In this document: positions 44,314-53,469 of the stretch, one piece after another
Layout: each line of letters begins with the position of its first letter
How positions within the stretch are numbered: position 1 is the stretch's first letter
NCBI RefSeq assembly: GCF_037963835.1
Contig: NZ_CP150145.1
Coordinates: 1,054,001 to 1,118,000, forward strand
Direction of reading: 5' to 3'
From: Paenibacillus sp. FSL H8-0332
GTDB lineage: Bacteria; Bacillota; Bacilli; Paenibacillales; Paenibacillaceae
Length of the DNA stretch: 64,000 nt
The notes under the pieces: generated by a model
Seen by the model: the letters and a program-made list of their open reading frames with translations, nothing else
The model's database searches: none
Told to the model about the DNA's origin: nothing
Program-made: the position numbers and the translations under genes

Positions 44314-44353
44314 GTGTACCTGAAACCCAACCTGAGAGGAAATGAACAAATAG

Positions 44354-45802
44354 ATGAATAACATGATGCCCCAAGCGGGGGAGATGTCCCGCTACAAACA
44401 TGAGGTAGCCCTTCCGGGCGGCGACCTTAAGGTCTACGCCAGCGAGCAATTATTCGGCTCACTGGATTACAAGGTCCTGGAAATGGCCAACAACAATCTG
44501 CAGATTCCGGGTATTGAATATATGAGCTATACGCCCGATGTGCATGTAGGCGTCGGAACCTGCATCGGAACTACTGCCGTCTGGGACGCCGCGTCCGGCT
44601 ATGTGTCGCCGTCCATCGTGGGCAGCGATATCGGCTGCGGGATGCGTGTGCATCTGACCAATCTCCATATGGATGATCTGCGTGAAGTGAAGCTGCGCCG
44701 GAAGCTGGTCCGTGCGATTGAGAAGTATTTGCCGATGGAGGCCCAGCAGCGCGGCCATTACAGTGATATCCGGCTGGAGAATATTGTCCGCAAGGGACTG
44801 CATGGCCTGCCGAACAAATATGTTCCGGACAGCTACACCCCGAAGAAATCAAGCGCGCTGTCCCATGTGGAGATCAGCAAGCTGGCCTTCGATGACGAGA
44901 TCCTGAATGAGCTGCCGGATATGGCCTGGCACCGCGGCCACCGCCAGCTCGGCACGCTTGGCGGCGGCAACCATTTCGTCGAGATTCAGGCGATTGAGAT
45001 CGCTGAGGAGCAGCGTGAGGTCGCTGAAGCGTGGGGACTGAAGGACGGGCAGATTGCCGTGATGATCCACTCCGGCTCCCGGGCCTGGGGAGGCATGGTC
45101 AATCAGTTCTGTACCCCGGCCTTCGCCAAGGTCATGGGCCAGCTTGGACTGGGCAGCGCCGACCCGCGCCTGATCTATGCGCCTCTGGCACATCCGCAGG
45201 CCCGGCGCTATGTTAATCTGATGTACTCGGCGCTGAACTATGCGGTGGTGAACCGCCATCTGATCGCTTATGGAGTCCGTGAGGGCTTCCGTGACGTCTT
45301 CGGCACGAAGTGCGAGCTGCGCACCCTCTACGATCTGATGCACAATTACGCCTGGGAAGAGAAGACTTCCTCAGGCAGCAAGTTCGTCCACCGCAAAGGA
45401 GCCACCCGCGCCCTGCCCGCAGACCATGCGGATAACCCGAAGGCTTATGCGGCGACCGGGCATCCGGCGCTGATTCCAGGCTCGATGGGCACCGCTTCCT
45501 ACATCATGGTCGGCCAGCCCGGAGGAGAAGAGAATTATTATTCAATCTGCCATGGTGCAGGACGTATCCGTTCCCGCTCGGCAACGAAGCGGCTGGTGTC
45601 TGTCCATGAATTTTCCCGGTCGATGAAGGTGGGGACGGCAGATGAGATTGTAGTGAATCAGCATTCCCTGGAATCTATCATTGACGAATCTCCCCAGGCC
45701 TATAAGAATGTAGATGAGATCATAGAAAGCGTTACGGGCGCCGGCCTGGCTGCCGTTGTGGCCAAATGCAAGCCGCTCGCAGCGATAAAGGGGACGAAAT
45801 AA
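44354..45802 (+). CDS. rtcB: RtcB family RNA-splicing ligase
   Basis: A 482-residue ligase joining RNA 2',3'-cyclic phosphate or 3'-phosphate ends to 5'-OH ends with GTP and Mn2+. Metal and catalytic blocks are intact: GSDIGCGMR (Asp and Cys ligands, about residues 92-100), [14 protein letters not shown] (His ligand), [10 protein letters not shown] and the guanylylated histidine in [12 protein letters not shown]. Roles are RNA repair or tRNA maturation; which applies here is unknown. The ATG at 44354 has a weak GAGAGGA site 14 bases upstream, so ATG codons at 44363 or 44366 are possible. An AAA+ ATPase gene follows after 2 bp. Confidence 0.92.
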   Translation: MNNMMPQAGEMSRYKHEVALPGGDLKVYASEQLFGSLDYKVLEMANNNLQIPGIEYMSYTPDVHVGVGTCIGTTAVWDAASGYVSPSIVGSDIGCGMRVHLTNLHMDDLREVKLRRKLVRAIEKYLPMEAQQRGHYSDIRLENIVRKGLHGLPNKYVPDSYTPKKSSALSHVEISKLAFDDEILNELPDMAWHRGHRQLGTLGGGNHFVEIQAIEIAEEQREVAEAWGLKDGQIAVMIHSGSRAWGGMVNQFCTPAFAKVMGQLGLGSADPRLIYAPLAHPQARRYVNLMYSALNYAVVNRHLIAYGVREGFRDVFGTKCELRTLYDLMHNYAWEEKTSSGSKFVHRKGATRALPADHADNPKAYAATGHPALIPGSMGTASYIMVGQPGGEENYYSICHGAGRIRSRSATKRLVSVHEFSRSMKVGTADEIVVNQHSLESIIDESPQAYKNVDEIIESVTGAGLAAVVAKCKPLAAIKGTK

Positions 45803-45804
45803 AG

Positions 45805-47091
45805 ATGGAGCAGGAGAATAAGAAACCAGCTGTGATCTATGAATATCATGAGGACAGTGCCGGAATCATCAAAGGTTATGAGGTATACGCCCGCTTGGTG
45901 GACGGTATACTTGAAGCCCTTCACACCCGTTACGGCGTCCGCTATGAGCTGTATGCCAGCGATGACCCCAACAGTGAGTACTGGAAGCTGCTGGAGAACG
46001 ATGTGCAGAGCGGGAATGCCGGAGTGGAGCATGTGGCGCGGATTTTTGACCGCCTGGAGGACCGGACGTTCGTGTTCGACGATGAGAAAGAGCAGCCGGA
46101 GTACCATATCCATCTGTCGGTTCGCAATAATGTGCTGGCGTATCCGGCCATGGGCGTAGCTCTGGCACGGGTGCCGGTGTTTCAGGAGAACGGCATTAAC
46201 TTTCAGGATTATGTATTTGCCGCCTCCGATGCGCAGCTGCAGTTCTTCCTTGGCAATGTGCGCAAGCGTCAGCGGGAGCAGAATATCAACAAGGTGACGG
46301 TGTTCACCGACCGGCGCAACGGGATTTCCCGGGAGGATGAGCCGATTACGCGTGCGGTTAGGCGTGAAGAGGTAATTTTGGATGCCGGGATCAAAAAAGA
46401 GATCTACCGCTCACTCGACCAGTTTTTTGATAGCGACCGCAGCTTCTATGTTACCTATGACATCCCGTATAAACGGGGGATCCTGCTCTACGGGCATCCG
46501 GGCAACGGCAAGACTACGCTGGTCAAATCCATTGCCGGAAGCGTTCCGGGACCTGTGCTCTACTGGCAGATTACGGAGTATACGAGCAGTGAATCGGTGA
46601 ATGAGGTGTTCGAGGCTGCGGCCCGGCTGGCGCCGATGGTGCTGGTGATTGAGGACATCGACTCCATGCCGCAGGAGGTGCGCTCCTTCTTCCTGAACAC
46701 GCTGGACGGGGCCACCTCCAAGGAGGGGATCTTCCTGATCGGCACAACCAATTACCCGGATAAAATCGACCCGGGTCTCATGAACCGCGCCGGGCGCTTC
46801 GACCGGGCTTATGAGATCAAGATGCCGAGCGAGGCGCTGCGCCTTGAATACCTGCAGCTTAGAGGCTTCTCCGCCTTCGTTGGAGAAGAAGGCACGGCCA
46901 CGGCTGCGCGCTTGACCGGAGATTTCTCCCTGACCCAGCTGGGGGAGCTGTATGTCAGTGCGGCGCTGGAATGGCATGAGAACGGCACGGCTGAGGTGGA
47001 GTCGCTGGTGCGGGGGATGCGCGGCGAGCTGGACAAAGGCCGCAAACGGGAATGGATGAAGGATGCTTCGTCCAGTATCGGGTTTTATTGA
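45805..47091 (+). CDS. AAA+ ATPase with large N-terminal domain, partner gene of rtcB
   Basis: A 428-residue AAA+ protein. Residues 1-200 form a domain of unknown type. The ATPase module follows: Walker [10 protein letters not shown] (about residues 231-239), Walker [12 protein letters not shown], sensor [12 protein letters not shown], and arginine fingers in MNRAGRFDR. No protease or membrane domain is visible; the module resembles Bcs1/CDC48-type remodelers. It begins 2 bp after rtcB, so the proteins probably act together, perhaps remodelling an RNA-protein complex before or after ligation; that is inference. Confidence 0.85.
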   Translation: MEQENKKPAVIYEYHEDSAGIIKGYEVYARLVDGILEALHTRYGVRYELYASDDPNSEYWKLLENDVQSGNAGVEHVARIFDRLEDRTFVFDDEKEQPEYHIHLSVRNNVLAYPAMGVALARVPVFQENGINFQDYVFAASDAQLQFFLGNVRKRQREQNINKVTVFTDRRNGISREDEPITRAVRREEVILDAGIKKEIYRSLDQFFDSDRSFYVTYDIPYKRGILLYGHPGNGKTTLVKSIAGSVPGPVLYWQITEYTSSESVNEVFEAAARLAPMVLVIEDIDSMPQEVRSFFLNTLDGATSKEGIFLIGTTNYPDKIDPGLMNRAGRFDRAYEIKMPSEALRLEYLQLRGFSAFVGEEGTATAARLTGDFSLTQLGELYVSAALEWHENGTAEVESLVRGMRGELDKGRKREWMKDASSSIGFY

Positions 47092-47156
47092 TTCGTCTGC
47101 TGGAGGTAGTCCCTATGCGCTCGCGGCAGGACCGTAACTGAATACGAAGCTGTACC

Positions 47157-47183
47157 GGAGGGAGCCTTGAGGCTCCCTTTTTC
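47157..47183 (+). terminator. Intrinsic terminator after the AAA ATPase gene
   Basis: GGAGGGAGCC and GGCTCCCT form a stem around TTGA, followed by TTTTT. It closes the rtcB operon. Confidence 0.9.
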
Positions 47184-47260
47184 CTGGAAGGATAAGAGTT
47201 TATGTGTTTGGGGGAGGCGAAGCTTACTCCTTATTTAGTGGCTACCAGGACTGCTGGCTT

Positions 47261-47445
47261 AGTTGGAAAAAAGGCACTTAATTCTGCTGAAACGGAGAGT
47301 TGTGAGTGAGCAGTTGGAAAAAGTCCACTTAATCCACCGAATTCCCTGAATTCAGCTGAAATCGGACCGATTAAGTGCTGTTTTACCAACTGCTACCTAT
47401 AAGTGGAACTTTGGCGCCAAATTAGATGTACTAATTCCACTTAGG
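47261..47445. repeat. Phased word array: AGTTGGAAAAAG-CACTTAAT type
   Basis: The 22-nt word AGTTGGAAAAAGTCCACTTA (plus AT) starts at 47261 and 47312, 51 bp apart. An inverted copy (GATTAAGTGCTGTTTTACCA) starts at 47369, and a TAAGTGGAA/TTCCACTTA pair lies at 47400 and 47435. The spacer from 47184 to 47519 holds no supported gene. Confidence 0.85.
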
Positions 47446-47519
47446 TCATCCGTTAACAAGCTCCGTTTACCCTCTGTCCCCTCAGCAACGGCGCGGATAC
47501 GGGGAATTTCCTGCAGAAG

Positions 47520-47545
47520 TGTAACTTTTCGCATGCTCATACGTG
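47520..47545 (+). promoter_or_regulatory. ECF-type promoter of the sigma/anti-sigma operon
   Basis: TGTAAC (47520-47525), a 16-bp spacer and CGTG (47542-47545) resemble Bacillus SigM/SigW-type promoters (AAC box and CGT box). This suggests the sigma factor transcribes its own operon. Confidence 0.55.
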
Positions 47546-47566
47546 GATGGAGTAAGGGGGGAGGAG

Positions 47567-48070
47567 ATGGAGCCGAATTCGCTGGATGAACTATATGAAC
47601 TTTATGTTGACGACATCTACCGCTATCTGCGCTCCCTCTGCCAGGACCACCATGCGGCCGAAGATTTGATGCAGGATACCTTTTACCGGGCGTATCTGTA
47701 TCTGGAGGATTGCCGGGAGGAACGGGTTAAGCCGTGGCTGTTCAGGGTCGCGTATAATGCATTCGTGGATTATACACGCAAGGAGAAGCGGAGTGTGGCG
47801 AAGGAAGGCGCTTATTTCAGCAGCCTGCCCCACCCGGAGACAACGGAGGGCACTCTGCTGAAGCAGGAACGCTGGGAGGAAGCGGCGCGGGCACTTAGCC
47901 TGTTGCCGGAGGGGCAGCGCCATGCGCTGCTGCTGCACGATGTGCACGGGCTGAGCTATAAGGAAGCCGCTGACATTATGGAGGTGGGCTTGTCCCAATA
48001 CAAGATACTGGTATTCCGCGCCAGGCAGAAGCTGCGTGAGGCGGAGCGGAGGAGGAATGAGCATGAGTGA
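47567..48070 (+). CDS. ECF RNA polymerase sigma factor (SigM-like)
   Basis: A 167-residue group 4 sigma factor. Region 2 is at about residues 8-75 (LYELYVDDIYRYLRSLCQDHHAAEDLMQDTFYRAY, then WLFRVAYNAFVDYTRKEKR), and region 4 at about 105-160 (LSLLPEGQRHALLLHDVHGLSYKEAADIMEVGLSQYKILVFRARQKL). It overlaps the anti-sigma gene by 8 bp. The partner is of YhdL type, so the pair resembles Bacillus SigM-YhdL, which responds to cell-envelope stress. The ATG at 47567 follows a G-rich ribosome site. Confidence 0.88.
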   Translation: MEPNSLDELYELYVDDIYRYLRSLCQDHHAAEDLMQDTFYRAYLYLEDCREERVKPWLFRVAYNAFVDYTRKEKRSVAKEGAYFSSLPHPETTEGTLLKQERWEEAARALSLLPEGQRHALLLHDVHGLSYKEAADIMEVGLSQYKILVFRARQKLREAERRRNEHE

Positions 48071-49274
48071 GGAATTCAAAGAGAAGCTGCGCAAATACAG
48101 TGAAGGTACCCTCCCGGAGGAGGAGCGTGAGGAGCTGGAGAGCGAGCTTGTGAAGCTTGAGGCATATCAGTTGTATCTGGAGGAGCAGATGGAACGGGAG
48201 GAGCAGGAAGGGCAGGCCACCGGGAATTGGACCAAGGCGGACCCGCAAGGTAGCGCAACTCCAGGGTTCAAGAAGGCGAAGAAGAAGCGAAGAGAGAAGT
48301 CCATTATTCGCCGGGGCAAATGGAAGGCGCGGATTAACAATACACTTACTGTATTTTCGGCGTTCCTGATCTTTACGGTCATTAGCAGCATTATCACAGT
48401 AGTCTTCTACAACACCGGAGACCGCGGCGACACTTACCGTGATGTGGTAGAATCAGCGATTGCCGTTACCCGCCCCAACACCACGGTGCGCCTTTCATCG
48501 GATGCACATTATTTTTTCCGGATGGAGTTATCCGGGAATCTGCTGAAGCAGGTGGGCAGCGAGAGCATTCAGGCCGGTAATTATTCACAGAATTTCCTTC
48601 TGGGACTGGCCAATAATGGTATATATAATTGGATGGATGAGCGGAACGGGTCTGGAAAAGTGTTCTATTATCCGTCAGCGAAGGGCGGCGCCGTTGGAGG
48701 GGATGATAATGACCAGTGGAAGAGGCTTGCGAAGCTTCCTGAAGGTACGGTTGCTGAGGCGTATCTGTCACTCGGCCATTTATATACCACAGATGAACTC
48801 CTGAAGCAGCTGGAGCCGCTGAACCTTCAGCCTGTCTGGTTCGGGGCGGATGCCGGACCTTTAACGAGGGATAACGATGTGGTTATATATCCGCTTGGCT
48901 TCCCCTATCAGCCTATGTGGCACAAGGACGATATGAAGAAATCCGAAGTCACCACTACCAAGACAGGCTGGTTCAGCTCGGTATCCTCCTATAGCAGCGT
49001 ATCGCCTTCCGTTGAAGAATACGGGAGCGGCGCGCTGCGGGATGCCAACTTTATCAAGACGCTTAAGCTGCTGCAGCAGCATCAGACACTCGCTGGCAGA
49101 GCGGTGCATATCAATCAGTTAGATACCTCCGTGGCCTATCTGGAGCAGAACGGAGTGAAGCTCTATGGGGCCGTAGTCACCGGACCGGTCAAGGAGCTGC
49201 TGAAGCTGCGCGAGGCTTCATGGGTGAGCCACCTCCAGGTAGGGGAAGTACGGCTTTGGAACTGGACGGAGTGA
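48063..49274 (+). CDS. Anti-sigma factor, YhdL-like (sigma factor regulator N- and C-terminal domains)
   Basis: A 403-residue single-pass membrane protein. The cytoplasmic N-terminal part (residues 1-95) is acidic then strongly basic (KKAKKKRREKSIIRRGKWK); one transmembrane helix follows (about residues 98-120, FSAFLIFTVISSIITVVFY). The large extracellular part carries the YhdL-type C-terminal sensor domain. By family knowledge it holds the sigma factor inactive at the membrane until an envelope signal. The ATG at 48063 is seven bases after GGAGGAGG and lies within the sigma gene end. Confidence 0.86.
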   Translation: MSEEFKEKLRKYSEGTLPEEEREELESELVKLEAYQLYLEEQMEREEQEGQATGNWTKADPQGSATPGFKKAKKKRREKSIIRRGKWKARINNTLTVFSAFLIFTVISSIITVVFYNTGDRGDTYRDVVESAIAVTRPNTTVRLSSDAHYFFRMELSGNLLKQVGSESIQAGNYSQNFLLGLANNGIYNWMDERNGSGKVFYYPSAKGGAVGGDDNDQWKRLAKLPEGTVAEAYLSLGHLYTTDELLKQLEPLNLQPVWFGADAGPLTRDNDVVIYPLGFPYQPMWHKDDMKKSEVTTTKTGWFSSVSSYSSVSPSVEEYGSGALRDANFIKTLKLLQQHQTLAGRAVHINQLDTSVAYLEQNGVKLYGAVVTGPVKELLKLREASWVSHLQVGEVRLWNWTE

Positions 49275-49457
49275 GGATCGCTATATATGAAAGGTCCTCT
49301 CAAATTATAGGTATGTCCATTCATTATAAGGTTCGCAAATGCAGAAGAAAAGCACCTTGCCCGGCAAGGCGAAGCGGCGGCAGACGCCGGGCCTTCCGCT
49401 TGCATTCCCTCTTCAGGGCATCGTACAATGATAGAACGTAAACTTGGATTTGAACAT

Positions 49458-49502
49458 AAAAATGGCTGGGAATCGCAGTTTACCGCGCTTCTTAGCCATT
49501 TT
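49458..49502 (+). terminator. Hairpin between the anti-sigma gene and the phosphodiesterase gene
   Basis: AAAATGGCT and AGCCATTTT form a 9-bp stem with a 25-nt loop, ending just before the AAGGAGG of the next gene. The T-run is short; it may terminate the sigma operon or control the next start. Confidence 0.45.
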
Positions 49503-49522
49503 GACTAAGGAGGAGAATGCAG

Positions 49523-50029
49523 ATGAAGATAGGAGTGGTCTCGGATACACATCTCTCAAGCAGGGCGAAGGGGCTGCCGTCCGTGCTTATTAAGGAATTC
49601 CGCCAGGTGGATATCATTCTGCATTTGGGAGACTGGGTGTCGCCCGAGATTTATGAACTGCTGGCCGAGCTTGCTCCGGTAGAGGGGATTGCCGGGAACA
49701 ACGATGGCTATGAGATTATTGAGCGCTTCGGCGAGAGCAAAATCCTTACGCTTGAAGGCATGCGCATCGGAATGATTCACGGACATGCGCCATATTCCCG
49801 CAAGGGAACGGATGGGAATGCGCTGCTGGCTTTTGAAGGGGAGGATGTGGACTGCATTCTGTTCGGCCATTCCCATCAGCCGCTGATGCGCCGGGAGAAG
49901 GGGATTCTGTTGTTCAATCCGGGCTCGCCTACGGACAAACGCCGGGAGAAGCAGTATTCGTTCGGCTTGATGGATATTGAGGACGGTAAAATTACCGCCC
50001 GTCATGTCTTTTACGATTCCAGGGAATAA
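49523..50029 (+). CDS. YfcE/MJ0936 family metallophosphoesterase
   Basis: A 168-residue single-domain phosphodiesterase with the calcineurin-like metal site: VVSDTHLS (Asp and His, about residues 6-13), LHLGDWVSP, GNNDGYE, GMIHGHAPY and FGHSHQP. Members hydrolyse phosphodiesters with Mn2+; the cellular substrate is uncertain. The ATG at 49523 is chosen over 49517 because AAGGAGGAG would be too close to the latter. It heads a probable operon with the GNAT gene (12-bp gap) and the HAD gene. Confidence 0.88.
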   Translation: MKIGVVSDTHLSSRAKGLPSVLIKEFRQVDIILHLGDWVSPEIYELLAELAPVEGIAGNNDGYEIIERFGESKILTLEGMRIGMIHGHAPYSRKGTDGNALLAFEGEDVDCILFGHSHQPLMRREKGILLFNPGSPTDKRREKQYSFGLMDIEDGKITARHVFYDSRE

Positions 50030-50041
50030 GGGGGCGCAGCT

Positions 50042-50503
50042 ATGCTGAATTTTCGCTTTGAACGGGCGGCTCTTGAGGATGTGGAGGAGCTGGCACCTGT
50101 ATTTGATGAATACCGCAGCTTTTACGGCCAAGCCGCTGACCTGGAAGCTGCCCGCGAGTTCCTGACGGCAAGACTGCAGCATGAGGAATCGGTTGTCTTC
50201 ATGGCAGTTGCCGGTGAGGGTGAAGACAGGCGGATCTATGGGTTGGCGCAGTTATATCCCTCGTTCTCTTCCATCACGGTCCAGCCGGTATGGATTCTGA
50301 ACGATTTGTTCGTAACAAAGGAGCAGCGGGGACAGGGACTGGGCTCACTGCTGCTTGAAGGCGTGAAGGGCTTCGCGCAGGGGACAGGCGCCAAGGGTTT
50401 GACGCTGTCCACCATGACAACCAATACCGGTGCACAGCGTCTATACGAAGCTCATGGTTATGAGCGGGACGAGAGCTTTTTCACTTATCATTTATATTTC
50501 TGA
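50042..50503 (+). CDS. GNAT family N-acetyltransferase
   Basis: A 153-residue acetyltransferase. Visible: the N-terminal helix pair, YGLAQLYPSFSSITVQPVWILNDLFV (beta4), the acetyl-CoA loop EQRGQGLGSLLLEG (about residues 93-106), and AQRLYEAHGYERDESF at the end. The substrate is unknown. It lies 12 bp after the phosphodiesterase gene and 36 bp before the HAD gene, so the three are probably cotranscribed. Confidence 0.87.
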   Translation: MLNFRFERAALEDVEELAPVFDEYRSFYGQAADLEAAREFLTARLQHEESVVFMAVAGEGEDRRIYGLAQLYPSFSSITVQPVWILNDLFVTKEQRGQGLGSLLLEGVKGFAQGTGAKGLTLSTMTTNTGAQRLYEAHGYERDESFFTYHLYF

Positions 50504-50539
50504 AGATATTTGGAAGATATAGTTAGGAGAGTTAATGTA

Positions 50540-51250
50540 GTGGAGACAAACCGTAAGCTGGCTGTGTTTTTTGATCTGGATGATACGCTGTATGACCACC
50601 TGGTTCCCTTCCGGGAAGCCGTACGTGAGGTGCTGGCCCCCGAGGAGGACAAGCTGGATTACGCTGAGCTGTTCTACACGGTAAGACATCATAGCGATTT
50701 GCTGTGGCCGAAGTATCTGCGCGGGGAGATGGAGCTGGAGGAGACGCGGGTGCTGCGGCTGGAGCTGGCTTTTGCCGAATTTGGCTTGCCGCTCTCCCGG
50801 GAGCAGGCTGTGCAGATACAGGCCTCCTATATTGCCCGCCAGTATACGATTGAGATGATCGAAGGCGTAGCGGAGCAGCTGCAGCGGTTCATTAATAAGG
50901 GCCATACGGTAGGCATTATCACCAACGGCCCGCAGGAGCACCAGATGGGCAAGCTGCGCGGGCTGGGCATCGACCGGATCATTCCCCCGGAGATGATCTT
51001 CATCTCGGATGCGGTCGGTCTGGCGAAGCCGGACCCGGCCATCTTCGCCCATGTCAACAGGGTGACGGGAACGACACCGGAGAACAGCCTATATGTGGGC
51101 GATACCTGGGCCAACGATGTGGTCGGGGCGCTTACGGCAGGCTGGCAGGTGTGCTGGTACAATCCACGCGGGCGGAGGCCGGGCACGGACCATACGCCGA
51201 GCTATATTTTCACGAATTACAAGGAGTTCAGCGAGCTGCCGCTGGTGTGA
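50540..51250 (+). CDS. HAD-superfamily hydrolase, subfamily IA
   Basis: A 236-residue phosphatase with a helical C1 cap. Motif I is FFDLDDTLYDH (nucleophilic Asp about residue 11), motif II IITNGPQEHQ, motif III lysine in GLAKPDPAIF, and motif IV VGDTWANDVVGA. It resembles the YjjG/haloacid-dehalogenase-like nucleotidase group; the substrate cannot be assigned. It starts at a GTG (50540) nine bases after AGGAGA. A bidirectional terminator follows. Confidence 0.88.
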   Translation: METNRKLAVFFDLDDTLYDHLVPFREAVREVLAPEEDKLDYAELFYTVRHHSDLLWPKYLRGEMELEETRVLRLELAFAEFGLPLSREQAVQIQASYIARQYTIEMIEGVAEQLQRFINKGHTVGIITNGPQEHQMGKLRGLGIDRIIPPEMIFISDAVGLAKPDPAIFAHVNRVTGTTPENSLYVGDTWANDVVGALTAGWQVCWYNPRGRRPGTDHTPSYIFTNYKEFSELPLV

Positions 51251-51256
51251 TATTCA

Positions 51257-51300
51257 TACAGAAAAGGTGCCCTCCGTGAGTGGAAGGCACCTTTCTGTAT
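51257..51300. terminator. Bidirectional terminator between the HAD gene and apbE
   Basis: ACAGAAAAGGTGCC pairs with the later AGGCACCTTTCTGT. It separates two convergent genes. Confidence 0.8.
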
Positions 51301-51341
51301 TTTACCTGGAAGTTACTTAGCCGCTCAGGCACCAAGCTCCG

Positions 51342-52481
51342 TTAATTAGCGAAGCTATAAGTCGGATCGGTCAGATTCAGCCGTTTCTTCAGCTCAGAGG
51401 TGGCATAGATCTTGTTGTCATCCGTAATGAAGAAGGCCTCAACCTTCTCTGGCATTGCTTCAAGATATTTCAGGCCTTCTTCCAGGCCCATGAGGAACAC
51501 ACCGGTGGAAAGAGCGTCCGCGTCTGTCGCGCTCGGGCTCATGATGGTAATACTCTTCAGCCCGTTCTGGGAAGGGAAGCCTGTACGCGGATCGAGTATA
51601 TGGTGGTAACGCACCCCGTCCTGCATGAAGAAGCGCTCATACACCCCGGAAGCATCAATGACCTCATCGGTAATCTTAATCGTGCCCAGTTGGGAGCCCC
51701 GGCTCTGATCCGGGTCCTGCAGGCCGATATTCCACTGGGAGCCGTTCGGCTTGTTGCCAAGGGCGATAATGCTGCTGCCGCCGAGATTGATCATCGCGCT
51801 GTTCAGGCCCTGAGCCTTAAGATAGTCGGCGATCCGGTCAGCCGCATAGCCTTTGCCGATTCCGCCCATGTCCAGCACCATGCCTTCTTTGGCTAACTTG
51901 ACCGTCTTCGCGGCTTCATCTACGATAACATCCTTATAGTTGGTCAAGCTGCGGGCCTTGTCGATCGCAGCCTGGTCAGGCACATGGTCCCCGCCTTCGC
52001 CAATCGCCCAGAGATCCACAAGCGGGCCAACCGTCGGATCATACAGCCCGTCCATTTCCTCGGCATATTTGAGGGAGAGCTTCACGATATCCAGCGTTTC
52101 ATCAGACACAGCAACGGCTTCTTTGCCCGCGGCCTGATTCACTGCGTACAATTCTCCGTTTGTCTTGGTGCGGCTGAACTCGATGTCCATCCGTTCCAGC
52201 ATGGCCTGAATGTCATCCATATTCTTCTGCTCCACCGTGTTACCGAACACCTTGATAGTCACGACGGTATCATAAATATAAAACGTCTGCTCCAGGGACT
52301 TCGTATCGCCGTCTTTGGAGGCAGAGGCGCCGCCAGGGGTTTCTGTAGCAGCCGGGCTGTTTTCACTCTTGTTGTTGCCTACTGTAAGCCAGATAACCAC
52401 AGCCGCAGCGATAACAACAACGAGCGCGGCCAGAATTACAACGGTTTTTTTGTTCTTAGATGTTTTTTTGATTTCAGACAT
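51342..52481 (-). CDS. apbE: FAD:protein FMN transferase ApbE
   Basis: A 379-residue membrane-anchored flavin transferase that attaches FMN to threonine of target proteins on the outer side of the membrane. The N-terminus has a basic stretch and one hydrophobic anchor (about residues 12-33). The ApbE domain shows YDPTVGPLVDLW, VLDMGGIGKGYAADRIADYL, INLGGSSIIALG, the HHILDPRTGFPSQNG loop and the metal site SATDADALSTGVFLMG. No RnfG/NqrC-type target gene is seen nearby. It has its own unit on the minus strand. Confidence 0.92.
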   Translation of the reverse strand: MSEIKKTSKNKKTVVILAALVVVIAAAVVIWLTVGNNKSENSPAATETPGGASASKDGDTKSLEQTFYIYDTVVTIKVFGNTVEQKNMDDIQAMLERMDIEFSRTKTNGELYAVNQAAGKEAVAVSDETLDIVKLSLKYAEEMDGLYDPTVGPLVDLWAIGEGGDHVPDQAAIDKARSLTNYKDVIVDEAAKTVKLAKEGMVLDMGGIGKGYAADRIADYLKAQGLNSAMINLGGSSIIALGNKPNGSQWNIGLQDPDQSRGSQLGTIKITDEVIDASGVYERFFMQDGVRYHHILDPRTGFPSQNGLKSITIMSPSATDADALSTGVFLMGLEEGLKYLEAMPEKVEAFFITDDNKIYATSELKKRLNLTDPTYSFAN

Positions 52482-52619
52482 ATTTCACCATCCATACAAT
52501 TAGTTTCGTGGTTGCATCTTTACTATCATACCCCAGAAAGAACGGCAATGGATACTCATTTGATGACATTTTGTGCAGAAGAGCGGCTTGCCGAAGGGGG
52601 AGGCATGTGATATTTTCAA

Positions 52620-52665
52620 AATATAAGTTTATATGTTTCACGTTATAACTTATCCTTCTATTTCT
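52620..52665. repeat. Intergenic hairpin repeat (short copy)
   Basis: ATAAGTTTATA and TATAACTTAT form an AT-rich hairpin, followed by CCTTCTATTTCTC, the same tail as in the copy at 1175-1265. It lies between the divergent apbE and TetR genes. Confidence 0.6.
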
Positions 52666-52695
52666 CCACTTGTTTACAGTAAAGGAGCATGACCC

Positions 52696-53268
52696 ATGTC
52701 TATTGACCGTAAAGCGTTAATCCTGCAGGCAGCAACCCTGTCTTTTGTACAATTTGGCTATAAGGCTACAACGATGGATCAGGTATCCAGAATCGCCAAT
52801 GTGGGCAAGGGCACGATCTATACCTTTTTCAAAACCAAGGAAGAACTGTTCGAGGAAATTCTGGACAAGGCCACCTCCGAATTAACATCGGTGATGAGCC
52901 GTGTGGCTGCGCAGCAAACTTCCTTCGTGCATAAGCTGCTTAATCTGCTGGACTCCATTCTGGAATTCCGCCTGGACCACGAGCTGTTCGTGAAGCTGGC
53001 CCAGGAGGTACGGGATATCGGTACGGCCCAGGCGCTCGAAGGTGTGAAGCGGATGGAGGGCTACGCGCTGGACTTCCTGCAGCAGCAGATCGAGGAGGCC
53101 ATCGGGAGCGGAGAAGTGAAGCCTTGCGATGCCAGTGTGGCTGCGTTTATGATTCTGCGGATGTATCTGGCTCTGACCACGGAATGGAACAAATCCCATG
53201 AGCCGCTGGATCAGGACAAGATCAAAGAGCATATGATTCTGTTCATTTCCACCGGAATGCTGCAATAG
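52696..53268 (+). CDS. TetR/AcrR family transcriptional regulator
   Basis: A 190-residue repressor. The N-terminal DNA-binding domain is DRKALILQAATLSFVQFGYKATTMDQVSRIANVGKGTIYTFFKTKEELF (about residues 3-50). The C-terminal helical domain has no recognisable ligand pattern. AAAGGAG precedes the ATG. It is divergent from apbE and upstream of the SGNH hydrolase gene (about 200-bp gap), either of which it might control. Confidence 0.87.
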   Translation: MSIDRKALILQAATLSFVQFGYKATTMDQVSRIANVGKGTIYTFFKTKEELFEEILDKATSELTSVMSRVAAQQTSFVHKLLNLLDSILEFRLDHELFVKLAQEVRDIGTAQALEGVKRMEGYALDFLQQQIEEAIGSGEVKPCDASVAAFMILRMYLALTTEWNKSHEPLDQDKIKEHMILFISTGMLQ

Positions 53269-53469
53269 AGGCAAACTAGCGAATTGTTGTAATAACTAAA
53301 CAGAGCTTTAGATTGTACGTTGAGCTGCTCCGGTACCCCGGGCTATAATGAAAGCGTTAATGTAGACGATTATGGCGCAGCTGAAGTCAAAAGCGGGCAT
53401 GGCAACGGGTGAGAGCTGTCCTGCTCCTGATGGGTGAGAGCGCCTTCAGACAAAGTGAGGCTGATGGAT

